A DNA stretch of 64,000 nucleotides from JAGTVG01 sp965365275. Its GTDB lineage: Bacteria; Bacteroidota; Bacteroidia; Cytophagales; Cyclobacteriaceae. This document shows, piece by piece, positions 52,853-62,587 of the stretch. The DNA is taken from positions 1 through 64,000 of the forward strand of contig CBDUBA010000012.1 of the NCBI GenBank assembly GCA_965365275.1. The letters are read 5' to 3'. Under the pieces are notes generated by a model that was not told where the DNA came from, ran no database searches, and saw nothing but the letters and a program-made list of their open reading frames with translations. The translations under genes were made by a program, and so were the position numbers. Numbering within the stretch: position 1 is the first letter of the stretch; each line of letters begins with the position of its first letter.

Positions 52853-54358
52853 ATGGCACAAAAACCACGATTAAGTTTCTGGCAGATCTGGAATATGAGT
52901 TTTGGATTTCTTGGAATCCAATTTGGATTTGCACTCCAGAATGCCAATGTCAGCCGTATTTTTCAAACACTCGGTGCTGATGTAGATGCTATTCCTATTT
53001 TATGGGTCGCAGCACCAGTTACAGGCCTGATCATTCAACCTATAATTGGCCATATGAGTGATAAAACATGGGGCAAACTGGGCCGAAGAAGACCTTATTT
53101 CCTGGTAGGTGCCGTATTGGCATCCATGGCACTGATAATTATGCCAAATTCACCTGCATTGTGGGTTGCAGCAGGGATGTTGTGGATCATGGATGCTTCC
53201 ATAAATATAAGTATGGAACCATTCCGGGCCTTCGTGGGAGATATGTTATCCAATGAACAGCGAACAGCAGGATTTGCCATGCAGAGTTTTTTTATTGGTA
53301 CTGGTGCTGTCATTGCTTCCGCTCTCCCCTATTTGCTTACTAATTTTTTGGGAATCGATAATACAGCACCGGAAATGATGATCCCTGATTCTGTAAAATA
53401 TTCCTTCTACATCGGAGCATCTGTTTTTTTTCTGGCCGTGCTTTGGACAGTTATCTCATCAAAAGAATACAGCCCCGGGGAATTGGCTTCCTTTGATGAA
53501 GGTGCAGCAGATATTGAATCCGGCGAGGCAGCCAACCAGTCCGATGCGACAACTTATGAGAAAAAGATTAATTATTTGAGGAAAAGTCTGGTATGGATAC
53601 TGGCGGGTATTATTGGCAGCTATATAGTTTATCATTATACACTTGATAAGGAGCTGTATGTTCTGGGTGTTGGAGCTGTTGTGTTTGGGATTATACAGTT
53701 ATTGACTGGGATAATGTTGAAAAATAATCGAACAAATGGGATGACGGAGATAATCGAAGACCTTTTTCATATGCCAAAGACTATGCGACAACTTGCCGTT
53801 GTACAATTCTTCTCCTGGTTTGCCTTGTTCGCCATGTGGATTTATACCGTCCCTGCGGTAACAAGTCATATTTATGGCACTTCAGATGTTACTTCAGAAG
53901 CGTATAATGAAGGCGCCAACTGGGTGGGTGTTTTGATGAGCGTTTACAACGGATTCGCAGCCTTAATAGCTTTTATGCTGCCTGTTATCGCAAAACGCAC
54001 CAACAGGAAAGTAACCCATTTGATCGCCCTCCTGTTTGGTGGGCTTGGGCTGATGTCTTTTTATATATTTAAGAATCCTTATATGCTGATCATATCAGAA
54101 ATAGGAATTGGATTCGCATGGGCAAGTATACTTTCCATGCCATATGCTATTCTGACAGGATCATTACCATCTAATAAAATGGGCGTTTATATGGGTATTT
54201 TTAATTTCTTTATTGTTATACCACAGATCCTTGCAGCCAGCATATTGGGATTCATTACGAAAGATCTTTTTGGCGGAGAAGCCATTTACGCACTTATGCT
54301 TGGCGGGATCTCAATGATCATAGCCGGATTTATCACCCTGAAGGTGGATGATAAATAA
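52853..54358 (+). CDS. MFS transporter, SLC45/sugar:cation symporter type
   Basis: 501 residues, about twelve membrane helices. First-helix NMSFGFLGIQFGFALQNANVS and the segment PVTGLIIQPIIGHMSDKTWG followed by KLGRRRPYFLVGA (loop 2-3 motif) are hallmarks of the SLC45/sucrose-maltose type of MFS transporter. NISMEPFRAFVGDMLSNEQR follows. A central cytoplasmic loop (about 205-245) is acidic. It probably imports a di- or oligosaccharide with H+. Its position next to fbaA and the ROK kinase fits hexose use. Confidence 0.9.
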   Translation: MAQKPRLSFWQIWNMSFGFLGIQFGFALQNANVSRIFQTLGADVDAIPILWVAAPVTGLIIQPIIGHMSDKTWGKLGRRRPYFLVGAVLASMALIIMPNSPALWVAAGMLWIMDASINISMEPFRAFVGDMLSNEQRTAGFAMQSFFIGTGAVIASALPYLLTNFLGIDNTAPEMMIPDSVKYSFYIGASVFFLAVLWTVISSKEYSPGELASFDEGAADIESGEAANQSDATTYEKKINYLRKSLVWILAGIIGSYIVYHYTLDKELYVLGVGAVVFGIIQLLTGIMLKNNRTNGMTEIIEDLFHMPKTMRQLAVVQFFSWFALFAMWIYTVPAVTSHIYGTSDVTSEAYNEGANWVGVLMSVYNGFAALIAFMLPVIAKRTNRKVTHLIALLFGGLGLMSFYIFKNPYMLIISEIGIGFAWASILSMPYAILTGSLPSNKMGVYMGIFNFFIVIPQILAASILGFITKDLFGGEAIYALMLGGISMIIAGFITLKVDDK

Positions 54359-54496
54359 TTGAATCAGGATCCCCGTAAAATATCCCCTTAAGGATTAAGT
54401 ATATCTACAGGATATTTAAATCCATCATTACGGTTATGGTTTGTTTCTTTAAAGATAAGAACTCGTATCCTTTAACAATTACGAACTCAGTATATA

Positions 54497-56038
54497 TCAA
54501 TCCTTTTCAAATGGATTTTCCTTTCTCGGTAACTTTTGATCCCTTTCTGCAGTTAGATAGACAAAAGAAGCAATTATCACTGCCATTTGCTGAAGATCCG
54601 GGATCAGCAATCTTTCGTATGTATCCATATTCGTATGCCATGTCCTCAAATCGTAATCAATCGGATCCTGTATAAACTGAAATCCTGGTAAACCAACATC
54701 ATCAAAAGCTCTATGGTCTGTGCCTGAAGTATTGCGTAAGGTAACTGTCGGATGATCTATCATATCCTTCAGAGGCTCGAACCACTGTTCAAAAATAGGC
54801 CGTAGCATATCATTTTCCTGCAAATAAATTCCTCTGATCCTGCCGGTGCCATTGTCAATATTATAATAGGCAGACAATTTATCATAATCGGGATGCACTA
54901 TGCCATCTTCTTTATTGGCAAAGTGATTCTTTATATAGTTTCTGGACCCATACAATCCTTGCTCCTCTCCGGACCACAGGGCTATTCTGATTGTACGCTT
55001 AGGGGTATAACCGATGGCCTTTAAAATCCTGACCGCCTCCATCATAACAATACATCCCGCAGCATTATCAACGGCTCCAGTACCTGCATGCCATGAATCC
55101 AGGTGCCCTCCCAGCATAACAAGTTCGGATCGAAGATTCTTATCTGCTCCTGAGATATCTCCTACTACATTAAAAGAATTAAGGTTGTCTTCATAAAAGG
55201 TAGTTTTGACTTCGGATTCGACGGTCACCTTGATGTCTTTTTCCAATAATCTGGCCATAAGATCCGCATGTTCCGGTGCCATTTCCAATTGAGCAAAGGG
55301 TATTTTTGCCTCCGGCTTATAGGCATCACCACCTCCATTGGTTTTAAAGGTCCCATGTTTTCCCCTCGATCCCCTGATCAATAATGCAATGCCCTCCTCA
55401 TCAAGTAATTCATTGATTTTATTGTCAAGTGCTCTTCGTGCGCGATATTGAGCTATTCTTTCAGGTGAATATCTGCCAGATCCTCCAATTCTTTGTTTGG
55501 CTTCCTCATCAAGTTCCTCTTTGGTATATCTGAACGCCTCTGCTTCAAATGAAGGGGCGGTATCTGCTGAAGATCTGAGAAGCACGATCTTATCTTTCAA
55601 CTTTCCTTTATAAGGTTCAAGATCTTCTTTTGAGCTCACATCAATTAAAATCACTTCGTCTGAGATCATGCCATTTGTAGAACCAGTCCAGGCCTTGGGT
55701 ATTGCAATAAATGGAAAATAGTAAGGTTCTTTCATAGCTACATAACATTTATCAACCTTCCATCCCTTGCCAAATTCTCCCCATTCTTCCATCATAGCAT
55801 TGTCTAATCCCCATGTTTTTAGTTGTCTAACAGCCCATTCACCAGCCTGCCTGTGTCCTGGTGAGTTCGTAAGTCGTGGTCCAAATGCATCAGTAAGGTA
55901 AAATGCAAGATCATTTACATTTGAATTTTTAAGGCCTTCCTGACGAATCTTATGAATCATCTCAAGATCAATAACTTCCTGAGCGGAAACCGGGAAGACG
56001 ATAAAAAGTACAACAATTACCTTATAAAAATTTTTCAT
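54497..56038 (-). CDS. Secreted M28-family zinc peptidase
   Basis: About 513 residues from the ATG at 56038, preferred to an in-frame ATG at 56086 because a proper signal peptide (MKNFYKVIVVLFIVFPVSAQ) begins there. A protease-associated insert lies at about 140-290. The M28 zinc ligands are seen in GGHLDSWHAGTGAVDNAAG (His, Asp), LWSGEEQGLYGSR (Glu-Glu), SAYYNIDNGTGR (Asp) and NTSGTDHRAFDDVG (His). It is likely an aminopeptidase or carboxypeptidase acting on peptides in the periplasm or outside. It is convergent with the MFS gene. Confidence 0.93.
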   Translation of the reverse strand: MKNFYKVIVVLFIVFPVSAQEVIDLEMIHKIRQEGLKNSNVNDLAFYLTDAFGPRLTNSPGHRQAGEWAVRQLKTWGLDNAMMEEWGEFGKGWKVDKCYVAMKEPYYFPFIAIPKAWTGSTNGMISDEVILIDVSSKEDLEPYKGKLKDKIVLLRSSADTAPSFEAEAFRYTKEELDEEAKQRIGGSGRYSPERIAQYRARRALDNKINELLDEEGIALLIRGSRGKHGTFKTNGGGDAYKPEAKIPFAQLEMAPEHADLMARLLEKDIKVTVESEVKTTFYEDNLNSFNVVGDISGADKNLRSELVMLGGHLDSWHAGTGAVDNAAGCIVMMEAVRILKAIGYTPKRTIRIALWSGEEQGLYGSRNYIKNHFANKEDGIVHPDYDKLSAYYNIDNGTGRIRGIYLQENDMLRPIFEQWFEPLKDMIDHPTVTLRNTSGTDHRAFDDVGLPGFQFIQDPIDYDLRTWHTNMDTYERLLIPDLQQMAVIIASFVYLTAERDQKLPRKENPFEKD

Positions 56039-56259
56039 AGTGTAAAAATTAAAAAATGAATTATAACCGGGGACGAGTTTAAGCACTAAATATAAATTTT
56101 GAAAGGATTGACCAGTTTTTTAGTTCTGATATATTTTGAATAGAAAGATTTATAATATGAAATTCTAAATAATTAAACGAATCCGGAATTTTTTAATATC
56201 AATCATTGTTAATAATAGTGAATGATAGCCAGTGATTTTTTACATAAAACAATTAAGTC

Positions 56260-57579
56260 ATGAAAATCAACATAACATTTATTATTATTTTTCTCTTCTC
56301 AATGTCATTTTCGATTATTTTTAATTCCTGCGATGAAACAGAAGAACCCGATCAGGATGTATCGGGACCTTCGGCCCCAACCCTGATATATCCGGAGGAT
56401 GAAGCCAACGATGTTCTTACGTTTGATGAACTGCGATGGTCCTATCCCCTTGGAGGAATTGAAGAGGATCCGGTCAAATTTAATATCTATCTGGATGAAT
56501 CTCAAAATCCTTCTTCCATGCTGGCTTCTGGTCTTAATCAAAGAACCTTTGAACTATCCTTGACACCAAATGAAACATATTATTGGAAAGTGGTGGCTGA
56601 TGCGGGTAAATACGGACAAAAAGAGAGTGAGGTAAGGAGTTTTACTACAATCAATACAAATCCTCAGGATGTAACCCTTTCCTATCCGACAAATGGATCC
56701 GTTGATATTCCTGTGGATGCAAGATTGACCTGGCAACAGGCAGAGGATCCGGATGGATTCCAGGTACTGTATGATTTCTATTTTGGAGAAGCCGAAAGTA
56801 CATTGAGTCTTATCAGTGCTGATCAAACCCAATTGTCTTACCTTCCCCAATTAAGTCCAAATACCACCTATTACTGGAAGGTGATCGTGAAGGATCCGCA
56901 TGATGGATCTTCAGAAAGTCCGGTTTGGTCATTTACGACCATTGATGATAGTCCCGTAGATATAGATTATTTGACATTCGCAGATGATCGTGTGGGAGGA
57001 CAAGGAGAATTCCTGGCAGTTGATATAAATGGACAGATTTGGATGGCCGAAAATCTCGCATATCTGCCTTCGGTTGGAAGTTCAATTCGAGTTTATGATT
57101 ATGAAGGATCAAATGTTGATGATGCAAAGCTGACTGAAAATTATAAAAAATACGGAGCACTATATACCTGGATTGAGGCGACGGATGGTGGTTATACCAG
57201 TAATGATATACCCAGTGGTGTTCAAGGCGTATGTCCGGCTGGATGGCATATGCCGAGCAGAGCGGAATGGAACTTACTGAGGGATTTTATCATAGCTGAG
57301 GGAAATACCGCGATAGGTACAGTGTTAAAATCAAGAACGGATGACTGGTATGACGATGGCCACGGAACAGATAAATATGGTTTCGGCGGCCTTCCGGGAG
57401 GACAGTACTATAATGGGGAATTTACCTTGCTTGGAATGTACGGATACTACTGGACAACAGGAGCTTATGTAGAGAGCACAGCCTGGTATAGAGATTTATC
57501 CTATCGAAGTACAGGCATGGGACAAGGTGTGGCCTATAATGACCAATACTGGTTTTCCGTTCGTTGTATTAAAGACTAA
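56260..57579 (+). CDS. Lipoprotein with Fn3-like repeats and FISUMP domain
   Basis: 439 residues. Lipobox IIFNSC with Cys24. Two Fn3-like domains follow (about 36-128 and 135-228), each ending in the strand TYYWKVVADAG or TTYYWKVIVKDPHDG and SFTTI. The C-terminal part (about 240-439) is a FISUMP domain: INGQIWMAENLAY, KYGALYTWIEA, CPAGWHMPSRAEWNLLRDF, GFGGLPGGQYYNG, YGYYWTTGAY and WFSVRCIKD. This module is of unknown but probably adhesive or enzymatic surface function in Fibrobacter and Bacteroidota. Single gene. Confidence 0.92.
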   Translation: MKINITFIIIFLFSMSFSIIFNSCDETEEPDQDVSGPSAPTLIYPEDEANDVLTFDELRWSYPLGGIEEDPVKFNIYLDESQNPSSMLASGLNQRTFELSLTPNETYYWKVVADAGKYGQKESEVRSFTTINTNPQDVTLSYPTNGSVDIPVDARLTWQQAEDPDGFQVLYDFYFGEAESTLSLISADQTQLSYLPQLSPNTTYYWKVIVKDPHDGSSESPVWSFTTIDDSPVDIDYLTFADDRVGGQGEFLAVDINGQIWMAENLAYLPSVGSSIRVYDYEGSNVDDAKLTENYKKYGALYTWIEATDGGYTSNDIPSGVQGVCPAGWHMPSRAEWNLLRDFIIAEGNTAIGTVLKSRTDDWYDDGHGTDKYGFGGLPGGQYYNGEFTLLGMYGYYWTTGAYVESTAWYRDLSYRSTGMGQGVAYNDQYWFSVRCIKD

Positions 57580-57793
57580 GACGATTCCGGGATGAAATGT
57601 AAGTGTCTATACCATGAGATAATCCCCCTGTTTATATTCGATTTATAGTATAATAAGAATAATTTGACCCTCATACACCTCAATTAACTTTAGTCAAAAG
57701 AAGGCACAAACTTGATAGCATATATTTATATATTTTATTAAAAAGCAATACCTAAACCGCAAAAGGTCACTTTTATAAATTAAAGGCCGTTCG

Positions 57794-57822
57794 TTGCAAT
57801 ACATTTTTATTGCTTATTTTTG
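57794..57822 (+). promoter_or_regulatory. Promoter of mtaB, suggests a near-leaderless mRNA
   Basis: TTG (57794-57796), 18-base spacer and TATTTTTG (57815-57822), an exact -7 match. Initiation 5-7 bases after the box falls at about 57827-57829, at or just before the ATG at 57829. Confidence 0.55.
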
Positions 57823-57828
57823 CGGGAT

Positions 57829-59154
57829 ATGAGAACAGTGGCATTCTATACTTTAGGCTGTAAGCTTAATTTCTCTGAAACCTCAACCATTTCCCGATTA
57901 TTTGAAAACAAAGGATTCAGGAAAGTTAACTTCGAAGATGGAGCAGATATTTATATTATAAATACCTGCAGTGTTACTGATAATGCCGATAAAAAGTGCA
58001 GGAAAGTTGTGAAAGAGGCTCAAAAGGTTGCTAAAGATCCCTATATCATTATAATGGGATGTTACGCGCAATTAAAACCTCAGGAAATAGTCAACATTCC
58101 GGGCGTTGATACCGTACTGGGTGCCGCTGAAAAATTCAAAATCTTTGATTATATTGAAGATTTCAAAAAGACTGAAAAGCCTACAGTTCATGCAGCTCCT
58201 ATCAGTGAAGTCAGTTCTTATCATCAGGCTTTTTCTATCAATGACCGAACGCGGACTTTCTTAAAAGTTCAGGATGGATGCGATTATTCCTGTGCATTCT
58301 GTACTATTCCCCTTGCAAGGGGAAAAAGCAGAAGCGATTCCATTGAGAACATATTGAAAAATGCAAAAGAAATCGCTTCAAAGGGTGTTAAGGAAATTGT
58401 TCTTACCGGCGTTAATACCGGGGATTATGGGATTATTGAAAATAGACGCGTATCCCGTTTTATAGATTTGATTCGGGAACTTGATAAAATAGATGGCATT
58501 GAGAGGTTCCGTATTTCATCCATCGAGCCTAATTTACTTACCGATGAGATAATCGACTTTGTTTCAAAATCTGAACGATTTGTTCCTCATTTCCACATTC
58601 CACTTCAATCTGGATCGAATAAGATCCTGAAACTGATGAGAAGACGATATCTTAGAGAATTGTACCTGGACAGGATAACCAAGATCAGGGAGCTTATGCC
58701 TTTTTCCTGTATTGGTGTTGATGTGATCGTAGGTTTTCCAGGTGAGACTGATGAAGAGTTCAGGTCCAGTTACGAATTCATTAACGAACTTGATGTATCC
58801 TATTTACATGTATTTACCTATTCTGAACGTGCCAACACTAAAGCTATAGATATGCCTGGGTCGGTTCCTGTTAAAGTACGTAATGAAAGATCGAAGATGT
58901 TGCGTAATCTTTCATTCAAGAAAAGGCATAAATTCTATAATGATAATCTCGGTAGAAACGAGGTAGTGCTTTTCGAACACGATGTTGAAGATGGTAGAAT
59001 GCACGGGTTTACAAATAATTATATCCGCGTGGTGGCTAATTATGATCCTCTTCTGATTAATGAAACACTTCCCGTAAAGCTAAGGGAAATCAATTCAAAC
59101 GGGCTGGTTGAAGTTGAAGAATTTCTTAATGAACCCGAATTATCCAATCCTTAA
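57829..59154 (+). CDS. mtaB: tRNA (t6A37) methylthiotransferase
   Basis: 441 residues from the ATG at 57829; a TTG three codons earlier is open but unneeded. N-terminal UPF0004 domain (TLGCKLNFSETST, NTCSVTDNADKKCRK, MGCYAQLKPQEI) with three cysteines for one 4Fe-4S cluster. The radical-SAM domain carries the C-x3-C-x2-C motif in DGCDYSCAFCTIPLARG and the HIPLQSGSNKILKLMRRRY strand. A C-terminal TRAM-like domain closes the protein. TLGCKLN and the spacing favour MtaB over MiaB (usual TYGCQMN). It converts t6A37 to ms2t6A in ANN-decoding tRNAs. Confidence 0.94.
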   Translation: MRTVAFYTLGCKLNFSETSTISRLFENKGFRKVNFEDGADIYIINTCSVTDNADKKCRKVVKEAQKVAKDPYIIIMGCYAQLKPQEIVNIPGVDTVLGAAEKFKIFDYIEDFKKTEKPTVHAAPISEVSSYHQAFSINDRTRTFLKVQDGCDYSCAFCTIPLARGKSRSDSIENILKNAKEIASKGVKEIVLTGVNTGDYGIIENRRVSRFIDLIRELDKIDGIERFRISSIEPNLLTDEIIDFVSKSERFVPHFHIPLQSGSNKILKLMRRRYLRELYLDRITKIRELMPFSCIGVDVIVGFPGETDEEFRSSYEFINELDVSYLHVFTYSERANTKAIDMPGSVPVKVRNERSKMLRNLSFKKRHKFYNDNLGRNEVVLFEHDVEDGRMHGFTNNYIRVVANYDPLLINETLPVKLREINSNGLVEVEEFLNEPELSNP

Positions 59155-59256
59155 TTCAAAAGCAATTATAGTTTGACTATCAAGCACCGTTCCCAATACG
59201 TGCTCCGGAGAACCATAATAGAGGATCATCACGCTGGTCTTCCACAGGCGTTTCAC

Positions 59257-60504
59257 TTATTCAAACCGTAAAGCTTCGATCGGGTCCAGCCTGGAAGCCT
59301 TAAAAGCTGGATAAGTACCTGAAATTAAACCCACTGCGATACAGATAGCGAAACCTACGATTACCCATAACCATGGAATTATAAAGGCCCCACCTGCACT
59401 GATGAGGCCAGAGATCAGGTTACCAATAGCGATTCCAAGAATTACGCCTCCTAAACCGCCAAAAATACATATCACAATTGCTTCTATCAAAAACTGCTCT
59501 CTGATCTTCCTGGGATTGGCTCCTATGGCCTTTCTAATACCAATTTCACGGGTGCGCTCAGTAACAGAAACCAACATGATATTCATGAGTCCCACCGATG
59601 CTCCGAGCAATGTTATAAATCCTATTATAAACCCACCAATTCTCAGGTAGGAGCTTATATTTTCGAGTTCTTCTTCCAGGGTAAGGTTTCTGGATATCTC
59701 AAATGAGTTTTCCTGTCCTATGGGATCCTGACGGATAGTCCTCATTAATCCCGTGGCCTGGCCTTGGGTAAATTCCATCTGTTCAGGGTTATCAACGCCA
59801 ACATTTATATAATAACTAAAGTTTGTCCAGCCAGTATTAAGACGGATAGCACTCTCAATGGGTATTATAACAGACCTGTCAGATCCACTATCTCCCCCCA
59901 GGGCACCTTCTTTCTTTAATACCCCGACCACTTTGTATTTATTCCCAAAACATGCAATCTCCTTATCCAATGGACTTTCATTCGCTTCGAACAATTTTTC
60001 AACCACCTGATTTCCAACCAAAGCTACCGGTCTTCCAAATTTTACTTCGTAAGAGGAAAAGTTCCTGCCTGATTCAATATTATAACCCTGCAGGTTCAGG
60101 TAATTTTCATTGGCTCCTACAATTCTAATATTGGGATCTGTTTTTTTAGATAACCTTTTTACTTCGGCATTCCATGAAACATATGTGGAAACACTTACGG
60201 CTTGAGAATATTTAAAAAGGTTTTTAAATCTCTTTACTTCAAAATACTGTAATGGTTCGTACTTTTTCTCTTCGATTCCACTTCTATTCCGTCCCCTGTC
60301 TGTTCGTTTTGACCGGATCTCGAAGGAATTAGCTCCTAAATTTGAAAAGCTATTATTAATTGAGGCTTTCATACTGTCAATGGCTGTAAGAATACCTACC
60401 AAGGAAGTTATTCCTATAGCAATAATCAAGGCTGTGAGGATGGACCGCAATAAATTGGCTGAAATAGACCTTAATCCTTCTGAGATATTTACTAAAAGAT
60501 TCAT
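59257..60504 (-). CDS. MacB-type ABC permease without local ATPase
   Basis: 415 residues. Helix at about 20-40 (ILTALIIAIGITSLVGILTA), periplasmic MacB_PCD domain, then the FtsX block with TERTREIGIRKAIGANP and SGTYPAFKASRLDPIEALRFE. It is a distant paralogue of the pair at 25744-28291, differing in periplasmic domain. No ATPase or adaptor gene is near. Upstream the spacer to the divergent gene holds a 12-base palindrome at 60557. Confidence 0.92.
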   Translation of the reverse strand: MNLLVNISEGLRSISANLLRSILTALIIAIGITSLVGILTAIDSMKASINNSFSNLGANSFEIRSKRTDRGRNRSGIEEKKYEPLQYFEVKRFKNLFKYSQAVSVSTYVSWNAEVKRLSKKTDPNIRIVGANENYLNLQGYNIESGRNFSSYEVKFGRPVALVGNQVVEKLFEANESPLDKEIACFGNKYKVVGVLKKEGALGGDSGSDRSVIIPIESAIRLNTGWTNFSYYINVGVDNPEQMEFTQGQATGLMRTIRQDPIGQENSFEISRNLTLEEELENISSYLRIGGFIIGFITLLGASVGLMNIMLVSVTERTREIGIRKAIGANPRKIREQFLIEAIVICIFGGLGGVILGIAIGNLISGLISAGGAFIIPWLWVIVGFAICIAVGLISGTYPAFKASRLDPIEALRFE

Positions 60505-60556
60505 GAAAGCATGCTTTTTATAAAGATAAATATACTTGGCAATTTTTACTCAATTA

Positions 60557-60568
60557 AGTAATATTACT
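60557..60568. promoter_or_regulatory. 12-base palindrome in a divergent promoter region
   Basis: AGTAATATTACT is self-complementary and lies between the start codons of a minus-strand permease (60504) and a plus-strand exported protein (60605). Could be an operator; AT-rich sequence makes chance occurrence likely. Confidence 0.22.
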
Positions 60569-60604
60569 CTAATGTAGAATAATTTATATGAAAGGTAATA
60601 TAAG

Positions 60605-61879
60605 ATGGTAAAACTCTCCAGGTTGGTTTTGATGTTATGTATAACACTGATTATTGGGATGCATGCTTCTAAAGCTGCATATATATTAATCCCAATGGAT
60701 AACAGTCAGACAAACCATTTGAAAGCGTATGGTATTGCCTACTGGACATTGCAAAATGAAGTAGAGATCGACTGGCTTCTAAATTACCGTGGTGGAAGTT
60801 TTATGGTCAAATATTTGCAGAAAATCGAAAATGAGCTGATCATTAGGGGTGTGGCCTTTACTGTAATATCCGATGCTCAATACAATCAAATATTAAATGA
60901 AATATCAAGTCCCTCCTCCAATACTGATGTGATGAAGTTGGAAAAAGCACCCCGTATTGCTGTTTACTCTCCAAAAAGCAATCAACCCTGGGATGATGCA
61001 GTTACCCTGGTATTGACCTACGCGGAGATACCCTATGATGTTATTTTTGATGATGAAGTGATCTATGACGAACTACTCAAATATGACTGGTTACACCTGC
61101 ATCATGAAGATTTCACAGGACAGTATGGAAAATTTTACCGAAATTACCGGAACTTCCCATGGTATATACAACAACAACAGGAATTTGAAGCCAGTGCAAG
61201 GAAACATGGATTTCAGAAAGTATCCCAATTGAAACTGGCAATTGTCAAGAAAATTAAACTATATGTCATCGGTGGAGGATTTCTGTTTGCCATGTGTTCG
61301 GCCACTGATACCTTCGATATTGCCCTTGCTGCGGATGGTGTTGACATTTGTGAATACATGTATGATGGTGATCCCGCTGATCCGGCGGCACAGAAAAAAA
61401 TGGTATACGATAATACCCTGGCATTTAAGGATTTCAAGCTTGTCCGGGATCCACTTGAATACGAATTTTCTAATATAGATCAGAATGCTCCTGAAAGAAA
61501 TATCATAGCTGAAAATGATTTCTTTACACTTTTTGAATTTTCTGCCAAATGGGATCCAATTCCTACCATGCTGACGCAAAATCATGAGAAAATTGTAAAG
61601 GGTTTTATGGGACAAACAACAGCTTATAAAAAGAGTCTTATAAAGCCTGAAGTGGTCATAATGGGTGAAAATAAAGATCTGAACGAGGCTAAATATCTGC
61701 ATGGGATCCAGGGTAAAGGATTTTTCACTTTCTATGGCGGACATGATCCGGAAGATTACCAGCATATTGTGGGAGAAGCACCAACAGATTTAAACCTTCA
61801 CCCAAATTCACCCGGTTACAGGTTAATTCTTAATAACATACTCTTTCCTGCCGCCAAAAAGAAGAAGCAGAAAACCTGA
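60605..61879 (+). CDS. Exported amidotransferase-like protein, often labelled asparagine synthetase B
   Basis: 424 residues. A signal peptide is predicted at 1-24 (ending ASKAA), incompatible with a cytoplasmic asparagine synthetase. Sequence blocks: AYILIPMDNSQTNHLKAYG, YRGGSFMVKYLQKIENELIIRG, APRIAVYSPKSNQPWDDAV, DWLHLHHEDFTGQYGKFYR, YVIGGGFLFAMCSATDTFD and KGFFTFYGGHDPEDYQH. The last two resemble the nucleophile and histidine strands of class I amidotransferase-like (ThuA-type) folds, with Cys231 in the elbow position. No ATP-pyrophosphatase domain is present. Family members in Bacteroidota carry the asparagine-synthetase name through annotation transfer. The true role is unknown. trmJ follows 12 bases later. 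Confidence 0.8.
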   Translation: MVKLSRLVLMLCITLIIGMHASKAAYILIPMDNSQTNHLKAYGIAYWTLQNEVEIDWLLNYRGGSFMVKYLQKIENELIIRGVAFTVISDAQYNQILNEISSPSSNTDVMKLEKAPRIAVYSPKSNQPWDDAVTLVLTYAEIPYDVIFDDEVIYDELLKYDWLHLHHEDFTGQYGKFYRNYRNFPWYIQQQQEFEASARKHGFQKVSQLKLAIVKKIKLYVIGGGFLFAMCSATDTFDIALAADGVDICEYMYDGDPADPAAQKKMVYDNTLAFKDFKLVRDPLEYEFSNIDQNAPERNIIAENDFFTLFEFSAKWDPIPTMLTQNHEKIVKGFMGQTTAYKKSLIKPEVVIMGENKDLNEAKYLHGIQGKGFFTFYGGHDPEDYQHIVGEAPTDLNLHPNSPGYRLILNNILFPAAKKKKQKT

Positions 61880-61891
61880 TATGCTTAAAAA

Positions 61892-62581
61892 ATGAAAATT
61901 TCTTTCATATTGGTGGAACCAGCCGTGCCGGAGAATATCGGGGCTGCTGCAAGAGCTATCAAAACGATGGGTTTTAGAGATTTATGCCTTGTAAAAACCT
62001 CCAGCCATCTTGACAAAAAATCGAAGATTCTGGCTCATGCTTCAGTAGAAGTACTTGAGAATGCAAAATTATATAAGGAATTTGACCATATGGTATCTGA
62101 ATTTGATTTTCTAATAGCTACTTCCGCAAAGCGCAGAAGGACCAATGAGAATTATATACAGGCAGAAGAGTTGGTTGATTTTTTAAAGCAACGTGAAGGA
62201 AATTTAGACCGCATCGGGATCCTGTTTGGACGTGAAGAATCGGGCCTTACAAATGATGAGATCAAAAAATGTGACCTTATATCCTATGTGCCGATCGCTA
62301 ATCCCTATCCCTCATTGAACCTATCACAGGCCGTCATGATCTATGCTTATTTAATGTCCCGGTTATTAAGATCAGATTCAGAATCAGAGGAAGAAGTCAT
62401 TCCTGATGAAAGCCTGAAGGCATTAAAAGAGAAAGTAAAAAACTTACTTGAAATAATTGAAATAAAACAGTCGCATATTATAGGGCCCAGGATTATGGAA
62501 AGACTCAATTATCTGAAGAAAGAGGATTTATCCCTGCTGCATTCAACGTGTAATTCACTACTTGATAAGATGAAACGCTAA
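61892..62581 (+). CDS. trmJ: tRNA (cytidine/uridine-2'-O-)-methyltransferase, TrmJ-like
   Basis: 229 residues. SPOUT fold with FILVEPAVPENIGAAARAIKTMG at the N terminus, DFLIATSAKRRRTN in the middle, GILFGREESGLTNDEI, and the knot SYVPIANPYPSLNLSQAVMI. An additional C-terminal dimer/RNA-binding tail (about 165-229) is present as in TrmJ (E. coli) and absent in TrmL. It methylates the 2'-OH of nucleotide 32 of tRNAs. Twelve bases separate it from the exported protein upstream, suggesting one transcript. Its stop is six bases from that of the convergent porin. Confidence 0.88.
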   Translation: MKISFILVEPAVPENIGAAARAIKTMGFRDLCLVKTSSHLDKKSKILAHASVEVLENAKLYKEFDHMVSEFDFLIATSAKRRRTNENYIQAEELVDFLKQREGNLDRIGILFGREESGLTNDEIKKCDLISYVPIANPYPSLNLSQAVMIYAYLMSRLLRSDSESEEEVIPDESLKALKEKVKNLLEIIEIKQSHIIGPRIMERLNYLKKEDLSLLHSTCNSLLDKMKR

Positions 62582-62587
62582 AGTTTC

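Noticed and set aside
59155..59256. AGCAC/GTGCT hairpin between mtaB and the permease as terminator
   Set aside because: Five-base stem with a 12-base loop and no T run on either side.
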